DNA of 64,000 bases, from positions 38,476-102,475 of the forward strand of contig JAEVZA010000449.1 in the NCBI GenBank assembly GCA_023392475.1. Reading direction: 5' to 3'. Below, one piece after another: positions 36,501 through 44,521 of this stretch; the first letter of the stretch is position 1; each line of letters begins with the position of its first letter. The translations under genes and the position numbers were made by a program. The notes under the pieces are model-generated. The model searched no databases. It was given only the letters and a program-made list of their open reading frames with translations, and was not told the DNA's origin. Origin of the DNA: Actinomycetes bacterium. Its GTDB lineage: Bacteria; Actinomycetota; Acidimicrobiia; Acidimicrobiales; Microtrichaceae.

Positions 36501-37504
36501 CTCTACGGGCCCAGCGCGCCGCAGATCCAAGCTTCGACGAGTGGATGGCCCGGACCGATGAGGCAACGTTCGTGAAGAACCTTGAGCGCGTCCAGGGCGA
36601 CGAGCGCGACGCCATCATCCTCAGCCTCGGCTTCGGCAAAGGCGTCGACAGTCGGCTGCGCCACCATTTCGGCCCGATCAACCAGGCCGGCGGAGAACGG
36701 CGCCTCAACGTCGCCATCACCCGGGCCCGTCGACGGGTCACGCTCGTCTCGTCGTTCGGCTCGGTGGACCTCGACCCTGCCAAGCTGAACTCAGAGGGCC
36801 CGCAGATGCTGCGCCGCTACATCGAGTACGCCGAATCGGGTGGCAACCGCCTCGACGACACGGGAGCCGTCGACGTTGCGTTGAACCCGTTCGAGATCGA
36901 CATGTACGAGCAACTGCAACGGGCAGGTATCCCGGTCACGCCGCAGTACGGCGTGTCCGGCTACCGCATCGACTTCGCGCTCGGCCACCCGGACCAGCCC
37001 GGCCGCATGGTCCTCGCCGTCGAGGCTGACGGTGCCTCGTACCACTCGTCCGCCACGGCCCGGGACCGGGACCGGCTGCGCCAGGAGCATCTCGAGCGGC
37101 TCGGATGGCGGTTCTGTCGCGTCTGGTCCACCAGCTGGTTCCGGGATCGCGACGGCGAGGTTGCACGCATCCAGCAGGCCTGGACCGATGCCTGTGCAGC
37201 CGCCGACGCGAGCGTCGAGGAGGACGCGGCGCCCGTGCGGGCCGAGTCGCCGCCTTCAGTATCAGATGAAACTCACGCCCCCGCACGGATCGGGGTGTGT
37301 CCCGTCCAGCCCACCGGTGGACCGATCACGGACTACCGCGCCGACCAACTCATCGCGCTTGTCCGCTGGATCGAATCCGACACCCTCCTCCGAAGCGACG
37401 AGCAGGTTCTCGACGAAGTCGTCGCGATCCTCGGCTACCGGCGACGTGGACAGCGGATCGTCGCCGCTGTCCAGGCTGCCATCGACACAGCCCGAACGAG
37501 ATGA
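33524..37504 (+). CDS. DUF4011-type SF1 helicase with C-terminal Vsr-like endonuclease domain
   Basis: 1,326 residues; ATG preceded by aggaaggg. The N-terminus WAEQLVDLSGRNNLLFYRR is the DUF4011 signature (W..lLDLs.RN.Ll). The helicase core is split: GPPGTGKSQTIANLIATL (about 284), then after a ~500-residue helical insertion VVFDEASQVLPAEAIPA (about 822), AGDNKQLPPTSFF, LTWHYRSQDERLI and QGDERDAIILSLGFG (about 1024). Residues about 1123-1220 (NPFEIDMYEQLQRAGIPV, YRIDFALGHP, LAVEADGASYHSS, RDRLRQEHLERLGWRFCRVW) form a Vsr/DUF559-type nuclease with D..E.D motifs. Such proteins are frequent in defence islands. A short C-terminal helical domain follows. I infer a DNA-translocating nuclease that senses or cuts foreign DNA. 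Confidence 0.88.
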   Translation: MGADVAAASQRWAEQLVDLSGRNNLLFYRRLKVGTFDLVDPDPASFDKLLRGGTVRSTELSSDPAAAGKRLRAIAKTAQTNFEEKGLRTSHLALGLATWTADGRTVPNAPILLAPVAVAARGTSGNEWDLTVDGDWVLNPTLVFKLRCDFGVTAELPVDLDPHGDGFDPGDAAVVFTKLEGTLSEVPGFAINDAALVGNFSYSRQPMVDDLSKSGEQMAAHPLIRALAGHSDAVAEVIGRHPDIGLDAPDHIDPRHEFLVLDADASQHYVINAVVSGADLVVQGPPGTGKSQTIANLIATLVSYRKSVLFVAQKRAAIDAVTKRLEGVGLGYLVMDLHDGTGSRKRIAGLLAEALDTVGSIPEVDRAGEDAALVAHRNRLNDHCDAVNRVRDPWGVSVFDLQAQLLGTNPQTGAGIRLTAASLQGLTLDRVRDLSDALAEWINLGGPTMGDPATNPWASAYGRLSNTEDAQQLLVTTETLQTQSLPAASEGMRYLLIEVGLREPATIDGWTGLFALLDEAHGVISRLTAAAWSADLDGLVADLEPCESTAKAAVATVFSAGYRQAKRAAAALCSDGTSDAKELRPLFIDAQTLRQHWAAATVDGGAPRLGQWDAETRQRYHHLREQLAALGAWVGSFDTVPISGAQHRLDQLSATRAVLYRMPRAKELETTLLTAGLAPVLAAIRAGNLDAAHGTELLQTTWVRGVLEHITATDPEIGAFTVEEQNRRRDAFANVDRDHVGAGRDRVRRAWAEWVHQVRTDRPDQEQLLGREAVKKSRHKGLRELFAEAPELLQALRPCWTMSPLVVSQLLPNIEGIFDVVVFDEASQVLPAEAIPAIYRGRRAVVAGDNKQLPPTSFFDQTTAVEDLDDAASEAATDDMESILDSMTALLPAPKGTRTLTWHYRSQDERLIAFSNVQASLYRGSMVTFPGVVPDAITHHHVTVSPGTGNEESVAEEVRRVVDLMVDHAQRRPDESLGVIALGLRHADRIDLALRAQRAADPSFDEWMARTDEATFVKNLERVQGDERDAIILSLGFGKGVDSRLRHHFGPINQAGGERRLNVAITRARRRVTLVSSFGSVDLDPAKLNSEGPQMLRRYIEYAESGGNRLDDTGAVDVALNPFEIDMYEQLQRAGIPVTPQYGVSGYRIDFALGHPDQPGRMVLAVEADGASYHSSATARDRDRLRQEHLERLGWRFCRVWSTSWFRDRDGEVARIQQAWTDACAAADASVEEDAAPVRAESPPSVSDETHAPARIGVCPVQPTGGPITDYRADQLIALVRWIESDTLLRSDEQVLDEVVAILGYRRRGQRIVAAVQAAIDTARTR

Positions 37505-37552
37505 GGTGACAGCCCGGCGGTGTGAGCACCACCCGTGCGTAGGCTCTCCGGC

Positions 37553-39115
37553 GTGTCACGCGAGTTCCCCCCGGGTCATCTCTTCGTCGTGAAAGCAGAT
37601 CTGCTGGGGATCCAGTGTGACGCGTGGCTGCTCCCGACCGACGCCGATGGCTGGGTGGAGTCGCCATGGCACCGATCCGTCGGTCTCGACGCCCCTGGCC
37701 AACTCCGCGAGGTCTCATTGCAGGGCGATCGCCTTGTTACTCGGTGGGACCCGCGGGCAGGCGATGAAGACGAGCCGCTGGTGTTCCTCGGAGCGGTGGG
37801 CGTTCCGTACGGCTCGGAGGTTGGTATGGCCGAGTGGGTCCGGCACACCGGCGAGGTCGCTGCGTCCTTCGTCGAGGCAGCAGCGGCCGAGGTGCGCGCC
37901 CGGGGTGCTGCTGCGCGACCTCGACTGGCCATGCCACTCATCGGCACCGGCCAGGCCGGCCTGGGCAATGTGGCCGGCGGCCTCCTCGGCCCGTTGCTCG
38001 ACCGCCTCGACGCCGCAGCTGTCACCGTCGGCGCCGACGTCGTGCTCTGCGTGGTTGACGACCTGGCGTGGAGTGCGGTGCAACACGCACGAGGGCTGCG
38101 TTCCGCTCCGACGGACTGGCCACTACCGCCGAGCCTGGTCCCGGTCGCCGAGGAGCTGGCCCGTCGACTCCGCTTCGGGCACCTCGTCCTCTTTCTCGGC
38201 GCCGGTGTCAGCGCCGATGCCGGCCTTCCGGCCTGGAAGGACCTGTTGCAAGGTCTTGGCCGGCGGATGGATCTGGACGATGCGGTCGTCGCTCGGCTCG
38301 GTGACCTGGATCCACGGGACGCGGCGATGCTGTTGGAACGCCGAGCCGCCGACCGGAGCGAGTGGATCGACCACGTCCGCGCCGAGTTGGCCTGCGAGCG
38401 GTCCGGCCTCACCCACGCCCTGCTCGCCTCGATGAGCGTCGAGGCCACGGTGACCACCAACTTCGACTCGCTCTACGAACGAGCCTGCACGCTCCCCGGC
38501 CCGGGCGCACAGGCGCCCGCCCGGCTCCCGTACGAGGCCGCAGAGGAAGGTCGACCGTGGCTGTTGAAGCTGCACGGCGACCTCGACGTCGGCGACCTCG
38601 TGTTCACTCGAGCCGACTACCTCGGCGCAGAACGGAACCGGGCGGCGCTGTTCGGAATCGTCCAAGCCCTCCTCGTGACCCGCCATCTGCTGTTCGTCGG
38701 CTACTCGTTGTCCGATGAGGACTTCCACCGCCTCGTCGACGAGATCGGAACAGCGCTGCAAGGCAACGACCACCCTCACCTCGGCACTGTTCTCGTCATC
38801 GACGACCCGCTCTGGCGTGACCTGTGGGCGGGATCGCTCGACATCGTCGAAGTAGGCGGCAGCGACGATCCGGCCGCCAATGCTCACCAACTCCAGATCC
38901 TCCTCGACCTCGTCAACCACCTGGCCTCCGACCGGACGAGGTTCCTGCTCGATCCAAGGTTCCGGGGGCTGCTCGACGGCGACGAGGAACGACTCGGCTC
39001 AGAGATCGCCGACCTCGCTGAGCACGTGGAGGACCTTCCGGAGGACTCGATTGTGCGGACCGCCGTCGAACGGCTGCTCCGGGAGCTCGGGGCACCCTCC
39101 GACACCGCGACCTGA
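37553..39115 (+). CDS. Macro-like domain fused to SIR2-like NADase domain
   Basis: 520 residues from GTG 37,553; an in-frame GTG at 37,535 is equally possible as neither has a good ribosome site. Residues 5-185 look like a macro domain: LFVVKADLLGIQCDAWLLPTD, MPLIGTGQAGLGNVAGGLL and VVLCVVDDLAWSAVQHAR. From about 210, SIR2 motifs appear: LFLGAGVSADAGLPAW (216), VTTNFDSLYERA (301), PWLLKLHGDLD (338) and LLFVGYSLSDEDF. SIR2 proteins in Thoeris, DSR and related systems consume NAD+ on infection; macro domains bind ADP-ribose products. The pairing suggests an NADase effector gated by an ADP-ribose-type ligand. It lies 93 bp ahead of the next gene and close to an ADP-ribosylglycohydrolase fusion. 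Confidence 0.8.
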   Translation: MSREFPPGHLFVVKADLLGIQCDAWLLPTDADGWVESPWHRSVGLDAPGQLREVSLQGDRLVTRWDPRAGDEDEPLVFLGAVGVPYGSEVGMAEWVRHTGEVAASFVEAAAAEVRARGAAARPRLAMPLIGTGQAGLGNVAGGLLGPLLDRLDAAAVTVGADVVLCVVDDLAWSAVQHARGLRSAPTDWPLPPSLVPVAEELARRLRFGHLVLFLGAGVSADAGLPAWKDLLQGLGRRMDLDDAVVARLGDLDPRDAAMLLERRAADRSEWIDHVRAELACERSGLTHALLASMSVEATVTTNFDSLYERACTLPGPGAQAPARLPYEAAEEGRPWLLKLHGDLDVGDLVFTRADYLGAERNRAALFGIVQALLVTRHLLFVGYSLSDEDFHRLVDEIGTALQGNDHPHLGTVLVIDDPLWRDLWAGSLDIVEVGGSDDPAANAHQLQILLDLVNHLASDRTRFLLDPRFRGLLDGDEERLGSEIADLAEHVEDLPEDSIVRTAVERLLRELGAPSDTAT

Positions 39116-39208
39116 TGCATCCTGAAGCCGCTCGCTTCTGATCGCGGCGACGGCCATGACTTCGAAGGACCGGAGCGGCTGTCACACGACCCGCCTACCG
39201 TCCGGGCC

Positions 39209-39925
39209 ATGGAGGAAGCTGACCGTTCGGTGATCGAGGCCGCGTCGTGGCGGCTTGCCAGTGAGCTGGTGCGCCGTCATCCGAGCGATCTTCGCCTCAT
39301 TCGCGGGCACCCCGGTGGCGGACAGTCCGACTGCCTCTGGCTGTTGCCGCTGACCGGCGAACGCGGCGACATCCGATTGAACCGGGTCGGCACGATCCAG
39401 GTCCTCGACCGGTTCGACGGCCGCCGCGCCGACGCGTGGCGTCCCACGGAGTGGAGCAAGTACGTGTTCGCCCAACCTCGGGCGTTCCTGGAGCGGTTGG
39501 AGCGAGCCGCTGGACTGTCTGTACCGGCGCATGTGCCGAGCGCGACGCCAACCAGCCTCACCTATCGGGTGCTCGCCACGATCACATCGACCGCCTTCAA
39601 GTCGGTGCACCCGATCGAGATCCAGCAGGGTTTCATCGACTCCTCCGGCTACGACGGTGGCCCGAACGACAACCTGTCCGCTTTTCCCGTCGCCGAACAA
39701 CATCTCGCGCGCCGACCCGACGATCTGTTCGGCGAGCCCGGCTATCGGTTCTGGATCGTCATCCGCGACGACATGCCCGTCCTAGCCGTCGACCAAGCAG
39801 ACGCCGTGGCATGGACCCGCCACGTCGCGACCCCCATCCCGTTGATGTCGCTGTATGAGGCCTCGGGACGCAATCCTGTATCGACCGCCCTCGAGGTGCT
39901 CCACCGGATCGACACGCCCGCGTGA
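39209..39925 (+). CDS. Uncharacterised protein, possible TY-Chap (YbjN/CesT-like chaperone) family
   Basis: 238 residues from ATG 39,209. The segment LASELVRRHPSDLRLIRGHPGGGQSDCLWLL followed by IRLNRVGTIQV (read as separate blocks) resembles actinobacterial proteins assigned to the T3SS-CesT/YbjN peptide-binding chaperone group, with the HPGGGQ.DCL turn. The C-terminal half (TAFKSVHPIEIQQGFIDSSG, GYRFWIVIRDDMPVLAVD) is unassigned. The stop overlaps the GTG of the ADP-ribosylglycohydrolase gene by GTGA, so the products are co-translated and probably functionally paired. Family assignment is from memory of sequence pattern and moderately uncertain. Confidence 0.6.
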   Translation: MEEADRSVIEAASWRLASELVRRHPSDLRLIRGHPGGGQSDCLWLLPLTGERGDIRLNRVGTIQVLDRFDGRRADAWRPTEWSKYVFAQPRAFLERLERAAGLSVPAHVPSATPTSLTYRVLATITSTAFKSVHPIEIQQGFIDSSGYDGGPNDNLSAFPVAEQHLARRPDDLFGEPGYRFWIVIRDDMPVLAVDQADAVAWTRHVATPIPLMSLYEASGRNPVSTALEVLHRIDTPA

Positions 39926-41406
39926 GCACTAACCACACCCACCGCGCCGACGTTCCTGGTGCCGTGGCCGCGGACCGGGCGGCCGGGGTGGTACTCGCGT
40001 CTGCGGCCGGTGACGCGCTCGGCGCTGGGTACGAGTTTGGGCCACCCCGTCCGCATGGGTCGCCGGTCGGGATGGTGGGCGGCGGGGTGTTCGGTTGGGC
40101 GCAGGGGGAGTGGACTGACGACACCCAGATGGCACTTGCGATCCTGTCGGTGGTCGCCACTGGTCGGGCCGACGTATCGGAGGTCGAGGCGCAGTTCCGG
40201 ACTTGGTACGCCGGGGGACCGACCGACGTCGGACTCCAGACCCGAGCCGTGCTCAGCGCATCCTGTGCGCTGAGCACTGCGGCCGCCGACTACGCGGCGA
40301 GTCACCCGACGAGTGCTGCGGGCAACGGCTCACTCATGCGCACTGGGCCGGTCGTGCTCGCATACGCCGACCAGCCCGCGGTGATCGCCGAACTCGCACG
40401 CGAACTCTCGTCGCTCACCCATGCCGATGCGGACTGTGTCGATGCCTGCGTGCTCTGGTCCGTCGCCATCGACCACACCATCCACCACGCACCCTCATCC
40501 GACGAGCCGTGGGACTGGAGGCGCCCCCTCCGCGCCGCCCTGGACCACCTGCCGCCCGGGCGGCGCTCCCGCTGGGCGACACGCATCGACGAAGCCGAGT
40601 CGAACCCACAGAGTGCGTTCGACCGAAACGGTTGGGTCGTCCACGCATTCCAGGCGGCCTTGTCGGCGCTCTGCACTACCCCGGTCCCCGACGCGCTCGC
40701 GCCCGGACGCCACCTGCAACTGACACTCGAGAACGTGGTCCGAGCCGGCGGCGACACCGACACCGTCGCGGCGATCGCCGGCGCCATGCTCGGCGCCCGT
40801 TGGGGCGCCACCGCAGTCCCACTTCGATGGCGACGGCTCCTCCACGGCGCCGACCCGACCGGCCAACGGCGGACCGCTGCGGACCTCGAGCGGCTGGCCC
40901 GGCTGGCCTACCGGAACGGACGGCCCGACCCGCAGGGCTGGCCCGGCTGTGCCCACATGATCGACCAATACCGGGCGAACTTCTCGCTGACGCCGACCAT
41001 GGTCGAACTCGGGGGTGTGCGCTTCGGGAACGCCGCAGCCGTCCCCGATGCGGTCGACGCGGACGTCGACGTCGTCATCTCGCTCTGCCGGATGGGCACC
41101 GATGACGTCCCGACACACATCGAGCATCACGTCCTGGGTCTCCTCGACACCACCGCCGAGGAGAACCCCAACCTCGACCTCCTCCTCAGCGACACCGTCG
41201 ACACCGTTCACCAACTCACCCAGGACCAACGCAGCGTCTTCGTGCATTGCGTCGCCGCCGAGAACCGCACGCCGACCGTCGCCGCGCTTTGGCTGGCCCG
41301 CTACCACGGCCACACCGCTGAACAGGCACTCGAGGTCACCGGGTCAGCACTCCACTTACCGAAGCCCTTCCTCCGGGACGCCGTGCGCCGACTGGCCTCA
41401 CCGTGA
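39922..41406 (+). CDS. ADP-ribosylglycohydrolase fused to rhodanese-like/dual-specificity phosphatase domain
   Basis: 494 residues, GTG start overlapping the upstream stop. Residues 20-330 are an ADP-ribosylglycohydrolase: ASAAGDALGAGYEFG (about 30), WTDDTQMALA (about 64, metal-binding T-D-D), GNGSLMRTGP and RAGGDTDTVAAIAGAMLGA (about 276, second D-T-D site). Residues about 345-494 form a cysteine phosphatase, with DVVISLCRMG and HCVAAENRTPTVAALWLARY (about 441), an exact HCx5R P-loop. These enzymes remove ADP-ribose from proteins, nucleic acids or small molecules; the fused phosphatase may process the phosphorylated product. ARPP-1, named after this pair, occurs at 18.5 kb. With the macro-SIR2 gene this suggests a NAD/ADP-ribose signalling or reversal module. 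Confidence 0.9.
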   Translation: MSTNHTHRADVPGAVAADRAAGVVLASAAGDALGAGYEFGPPRPHGSPVGMVGGGVFGWAQGEWTDDTQMALAILSVVATGRADVSEVEAQFRTWYAGGPTDVGLQTRAVLSASCALSTAAADYAASHPTSAAGNGSLMRTGPVVLAYADQPAVIAELARELSSLTHADADCVDACVLWSVAIDHTIHHAPSSDEPWDWRRPLRAALDHLPPGRRSRWATRIDEAESNPQSAFDRNGWVVHAFQAALSALCTTPVPDALAPGRHLQLTLENVVRAGGDTDTVAAIAGAMLGARWGATAVPLRWRRLLHGADPTGQRRTAADLERLARLAYRNGRPDPQGWPGCAHMIDQYRANFSLTPTMVELGGVRFGNAAAVPDAVDADVDVVISLCRMGTDDVPTHIEHHVLGLLDTTAEENPNLDLLLSDTVDTVHQLTQDQRSVFVHCVAAENRTPTVAALWLARYHGHTAEQALEVTGSALHLPKPFLRDAVRRLASP

Positions 41407-41952
41407 ACTGCGGTCGATCCAGCCGCGCGAGGACTTGGCCCTCCGGTGCCGCCCCGATCGACTCCTCGTCCTGGCCCACCGCCTGACGTTGAACGACAAC
41501 CAAGCCGCCGTGCTGGCCTGGATCCGTGACGGCTGTTCCCAACATCTCTACGAGGGTTGCGCGCACCGGATCACCGCGGCGGCGCTGCAGCACCTGAAAC
41601 TGGTCAAGGTCTCCGGCCGTGGCGCGTGGTCAGCCTCGATCACCGCAGCCGGCAACGATTGTCTCGACCTCCTGCGGTCGCGACGTCCCGCACCAGCCGC
41701 CATGAGGTCAGCCGGACTCAGCTCGGTCGGGCGACCAGGATCCGCACGCCCTCCTCGCGGCCACCGAATGGGCCGGTTGGCTGGCCGAGATCGCCGAGCC
41801 GCAGGAACGGAACGGGCACGCTGGCTGGGGTGGCCCGAAGGACGGCGACGTGGCCTTACACGGAGAGCGCTACGAAGCGAGCCCGTTCGGGCCTCCCGAT
41901 CGTTGGGCGTCCTGACGTCCCGTGCGCGTCGTTCCCGTGGCGGTCGGCGCGT
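41407..41952. other. 546-bp stretch with decayed helix-turn-helix gene remnant
   Basis: Between the glycohydrolase fusion and the minus-strand NHL gene there is no intact gene. It contains the possible frameshifted remnant described at 41,460-41,915. Confidence 0.5.
41460..41915 (+). pseudogene. Possible frameshifted remnant of actinobacterial HTH-type protein
   Basis: One frame reads HRLTLNDNQAAVLAWIRDGC, then CAHRITAAALQHLKLVKVSGRG and SITAAGNDCLDLL, a pattern common at the N-terminus of actinobacterial winged-helix proteins (VLrWIadGCp, then AaALr.RGLVrv). It then loses protein character, while another frame from about 41,745 reads LLAATEWAGWLAEIAEPQER, then GGPKDGDVALHGERYEASPFG, and stops at 41,915. 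No start codon with a ribosome site is present. I read this as a decayed gene, though two unrelated fragments are possible. Confidence 0.4.
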
Positions 41953-42753
41953 TCATCCTGGTCGAGCTCGACGGATGACGGAGTTGCCGGTGTCGACGAT
42001 GTAGAGGGCGCCATCGGCGCCGACATCGATGTCTTGCGGTGCATTCAGCCGCGCTGCGGATCCGATCGCGTCGAGGCAGCCCGGGGTGTTGGCCGATCCG
42101 ATGGGCGTGGTGACGGCGCCGCCAGTCGTGATGCGTCGAATGGTGGAGTCTCCGTCTGCGACGTACACCGTTCCGTTGTCGTCGACGGCGAGCTTGTAGG
42201 GATAGTCGAACCGTGCGGCGCGACCGACGCCGTCCAGCGGCGTCGAATCTCCGGGGCTGCCCGCGATCGTCGACACCGCCCCGGACGGCGTGACCTTGCG
42301 GATGGTGACGTTGTTCGTGTCCGCGACGTAGACGGTGCCGGAGGCGTCGACGTCGACACCGAAGAAGCGGCTGAAGCGGGCTGCCGAACCTGTGCCGTCT
42401 GCGCTTCCGAACAGGCCGGGTGCGCCTGCGAGGGTCGTGACGGCACCGGTCGGGGAAATCTTGCGAACGGTCGCGTTGAGGCTGTCCGCCACGTAGACAT
42501 AACCGTCGTCGTCGGCGGCGAGGCCGACTGGCCCGTTGAATCGTGCCGCCGCGCCGACACCGTCGACGCTTCCGGGAACCCCTGCTGCTCCTGCGATCGT
42601 CGTGACCGTGCCGTCCGGTGAGATCCGACGGACGGTGTGACTTCCGGGATCAGTCACGTAGAGCAGGTCGCCGGGCGCTACGGCGATGCCAACCGGATGG
42701 TTGAACCGTGCGGCGGAACCGACGCCATCGGCGCTACCGGTCTCGCCGGCCAA
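41953..42753 (-). CDS. NHL-repeat beta-propeller protein, apparently 5' truncated
   Basis: About 266 residues of tandem NHL blades, each with the pattern FNxPxGIAV..dG.lYVaDt.N.tIRkisp.GaVtTiAG.pG..GsaDG.G. At least five repeats are visible. The frame continues upstream to about 42,870 with another blade (YVADNYNNTIRKVDP), then becomes arginine-rich, and no ATG or GTG with a ribosome site, signal peptide or membrane anchor is found. Only TTG at 42,753 could start it. NHL propellers are usually extracellular or protein-binding, so loss of the 5' end suggests a remnant. It abuts the divergent excalibur gene. Confidence 0.6.
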   Translation of the reverse strand: MAGETGSADGVGSAARFNHPVGIAVAPGDLLYVTDPGSHTVRRISPDGTVTTIAGAAGVPGSVDGVGAAARFNGPVGLAADDDGYVYVADSLNATVRKISPTGAVTTLAGAPGLFGSADGTGSAARFSRFFGVDVDASGTVYVADTNNVTIRKVTPSGAVSTIAGSPGDSTPLDGVGRAARFDYPYKLAVDDNGTVYVADGDSTIRRITTGGAVTTPIGSANTPGCLDAIGSAARLNAPQDIDVGADGALYIVDTGNSVIRRARPG

Positions 42754-42963
42754 ACCGGCGACCGTGGAGACGACACCAGCCGGATCGACCTTCCGGATGG
42801 TGTTGTTGTAGTTGTCAGCAACGTATGGCGAGCTGTCCGGTCCGGCGGCGATCCCTTGCCGCAGGCATCTCCACCGTTCTTGACGCGTGAACGTTCGCCG
42901 TGCACGCTTCGCAAACCTGGTGGCCCATGGTGCGCCGGCCAGGTGCGATGGAGGGGAACGACT

Positions 42964-43656
42964 GTGAGCACGACAGACGGTGGGCCGCCGCCCCCTCAGC
43001 CGGGGTGGTGGCTGGCGTCAGACGGCAAGTGGTACCCGCCTGAGACTGCCCACAGCCCGTTCACAACGGCCCAGGTGCCAACAACGGATGTTGCGGTTGC
43101 GCCGCAGCCGGACTGGTCGCCGACGACGGCTGCGGCCACGTGGAATCCTCCGACGCAGACGACTGCGGGTGTACCGCCACCACCGTCGGTCGGTAAGCAG
43201 TCGAGCGGCGGGCGCACGGCGATGTGGATTGGCGGGTCGGTCGCTGGGCTACTTGTGCTGCTCGTCGCGATTGGTGCGGTCGTTGGTGGGAGCGACTCGT
43301 CACCTGCGAAGGACAAGTTCACGGAGTCGAGGGTCGAGCGCACCACCACTACGACGGCGACCACAACGACGACGACCACCACCACCTCGTCGACCACGAC
43401 CACGACGGTGCCGACGACGAGCGCACCACCGCCTCCGCCACCTACGACGCTCCCGGCGCCTCCGCCGGCGCCACCGACCACTCCGTACGTTCCCGCACCG
43501 GACCCCGGTCCGCTCGACACGTCCTCCGGAGGCGGGTCGGCGTACTACCCGAATTGCGCTGCGGCGCGCGCCGCTGGGGCCGCCCCGCTGTACGTCGGAG
43601 ACCCGGGCTACTCGGGCAGGCTCGATCGGGACGGTGACGGCGTCGCTTGTGAGTAG
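42964..43656 (+). CDS. Membrane-anchored protein with PGWW motif and excalibur calcium-binding domain
   Basis: 230 residues from GTG 42,964. The N-terminus has PPPPQPGWWLASDGKWYPPE, the DUF2510-like motif typical of Acidimicrobiia membrane proteins. A single transmembrane helix follows (MWIGGSVAGLLVLLVAIGAVVGG, about residues 78-100), then a Thr-rich and Pro-rich extracellular stalk. The C-terminus YYPNCAAARAAGAAPLYVG followed by LDRDGDGVACE is an excalibur domain, whose DxDxDG loop binds calcium. The protein probably displays this domain outside the cell. Its stop codon overlaps the GTG of the next gene by 8 bases, so the two are co-translated. Confidence 0.85.
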   Translation: MSTTDGGPPPPQPGWWLASDGKWYPPETAHSPFTTAQVPTTDVAVAPQPDWSPTTAAATWNPPTQTTAGVPPPPSVGKQSSGGRTAMWIGGSVAGLLVLLVAIGAVVGGSDSSPAKDKFTESRVERTTTTTATTTTTTTTTSSTTTTTVPTTSAPPPPPPTTLPAPPPAPPTTPYVPAPDPGPLDTSSGGGSAYYPNCAAARAAGAAPLYVGDPGYSGRLDRDGDGVACE

Positions 43657-44521
43657 GAATTCGTGGGGGTCGTTTCGGCGGCTGTCACCGTTCGTTCAGG
43701 CGTTCTGTTGGTTCGTGTTCATGCCGGGACCGCTGATGGCGTGGGCCGCGGCAGCGCAGCCACGCCGACGGACGGCACGGATCCTGACCGCGGTGAGCGG
43801 GACGGTGGTCTGGGCGCTCGTGATCGCTGCGGTCGTCGCTGCGCCCGGTCGCGACATGACCGGCGCGGCACGCGCGACCGCGCCGGCGCCGGTCACCGCC
43901 CGCACCGCGTCGCCGTCCATCACCACGATCACGACGGCGGCTACTGCAGCGCCGCCGACTACGGAGGCACCTGCACGGTCGCCTACCGCTGCACCGCCGA
44001 GTGCCACTGGCGCCGGTCTAGACGCTCTCCGTCGGATCGCAGTCGCCACGCCGCACTCGATGGACGGCTACCACAGAGCCCTCTTCCCCCACTGGATTGA
44101 CCTGCACCACAACGGCTGCGACACCCGCTGCGAGGTCCTGCGCTCCGAGCGTCAACCAAAGCTTCCCGGGTTACCAGGCGGGGGCTGGTTATCGATATAC
44201 GACGGCTACACCACCAACAATCCGGATGAGCTCGACATCGACCATGTCGTCGCCCTCGGCGAAGCGTGGGTATCGGGAGCGGACACGTGGGACACGGCCC
44301 GACGCACGCAGTACGCCAACGATCCTTCGAACCTGCTCGCGGTCTCCGCAGTCACGAATCGATCCAAGGGCGACCGCGACCCTGCCGAGTGGCAGCCCCC
44401 GAATCGCGTCGGTTGGTGTCGGTTCGCGACCATCTGGACGACGACCAAGGCGAAGTACGGTCTTACAGCCGACCCAGCAGAGGTTCGAGCCCTCACCAAC
44501 ATGCTGTCCGGCTGTCCTTGA
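43649..44521 (+). CDS. Membrane-anchored HNH-type nuclease (DUF1524/GmrSD C-terminal family)
   Basis: 290 residues from GTG 43,649, overlapping the preceding gene. An N-terminal hydrophobic hairpin (AFCWFVFMPGPLMAWAAA, then ILTAVSGTVVWALVIAAVVA) anchors it; a Thr/Ala/Pro-rich linker follows. The catalytic domain has CDTRCEVLRSER, DIDHVVALGEAWVSGA (DHV at about 198), NDPSNLLAVSAVTNRSKGDR and DPAEWQPPN (about 240), the H-N-H layout of secreted actinobacterial HNH nucleases. Four cysteines (CDTRC, WCRF, SGCP) may form disulfides, supporting an extracytoplasmic location. Together with the excalibur protein it may degrade DNA at the cell surface; calcium could be a shared cofactor, which is inference. 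Confidence 0.88.
   Translation: MSRNSWGSFRRLSPFVQAFCWFVFMPGPLMAWAAAAQPRRRTARILTAVSGTVVWALVIAAVVAAPGRDMTGAARATAPAPVTARTASPSITTITTAATAAPPTTEAPARSPTAAPPSATGAGLDALRRIAVATPHSMDGYHRALFPHWIDLHHNGCDTRCEVLRSERQPKLPGLPGGGWLSIYDGYTTNNPDELDIDHVVALGEAWVSGADTWDTARRTQYANDPSNLLAVSAVTNRSKGDRDPAEWQPPNRVGWCRFATIWTTTKAKYGLTADPAEVRALTNMLSGCP

Noticed and set aside
37535..39115. Thoeris system
   Set aside because: A SIR2 protein is present, but there is no TIR-domain (ThsB) gene and the N-terminal domain is macro-like, not a C-terminal SLOG.
43340..43480. ACC/ACG-rich tract that could look like a microsatellite or repeat array
   Set aside because: It encodes the Thr/Pro stalk of the excalibur protein in frame; no spacer pattern.
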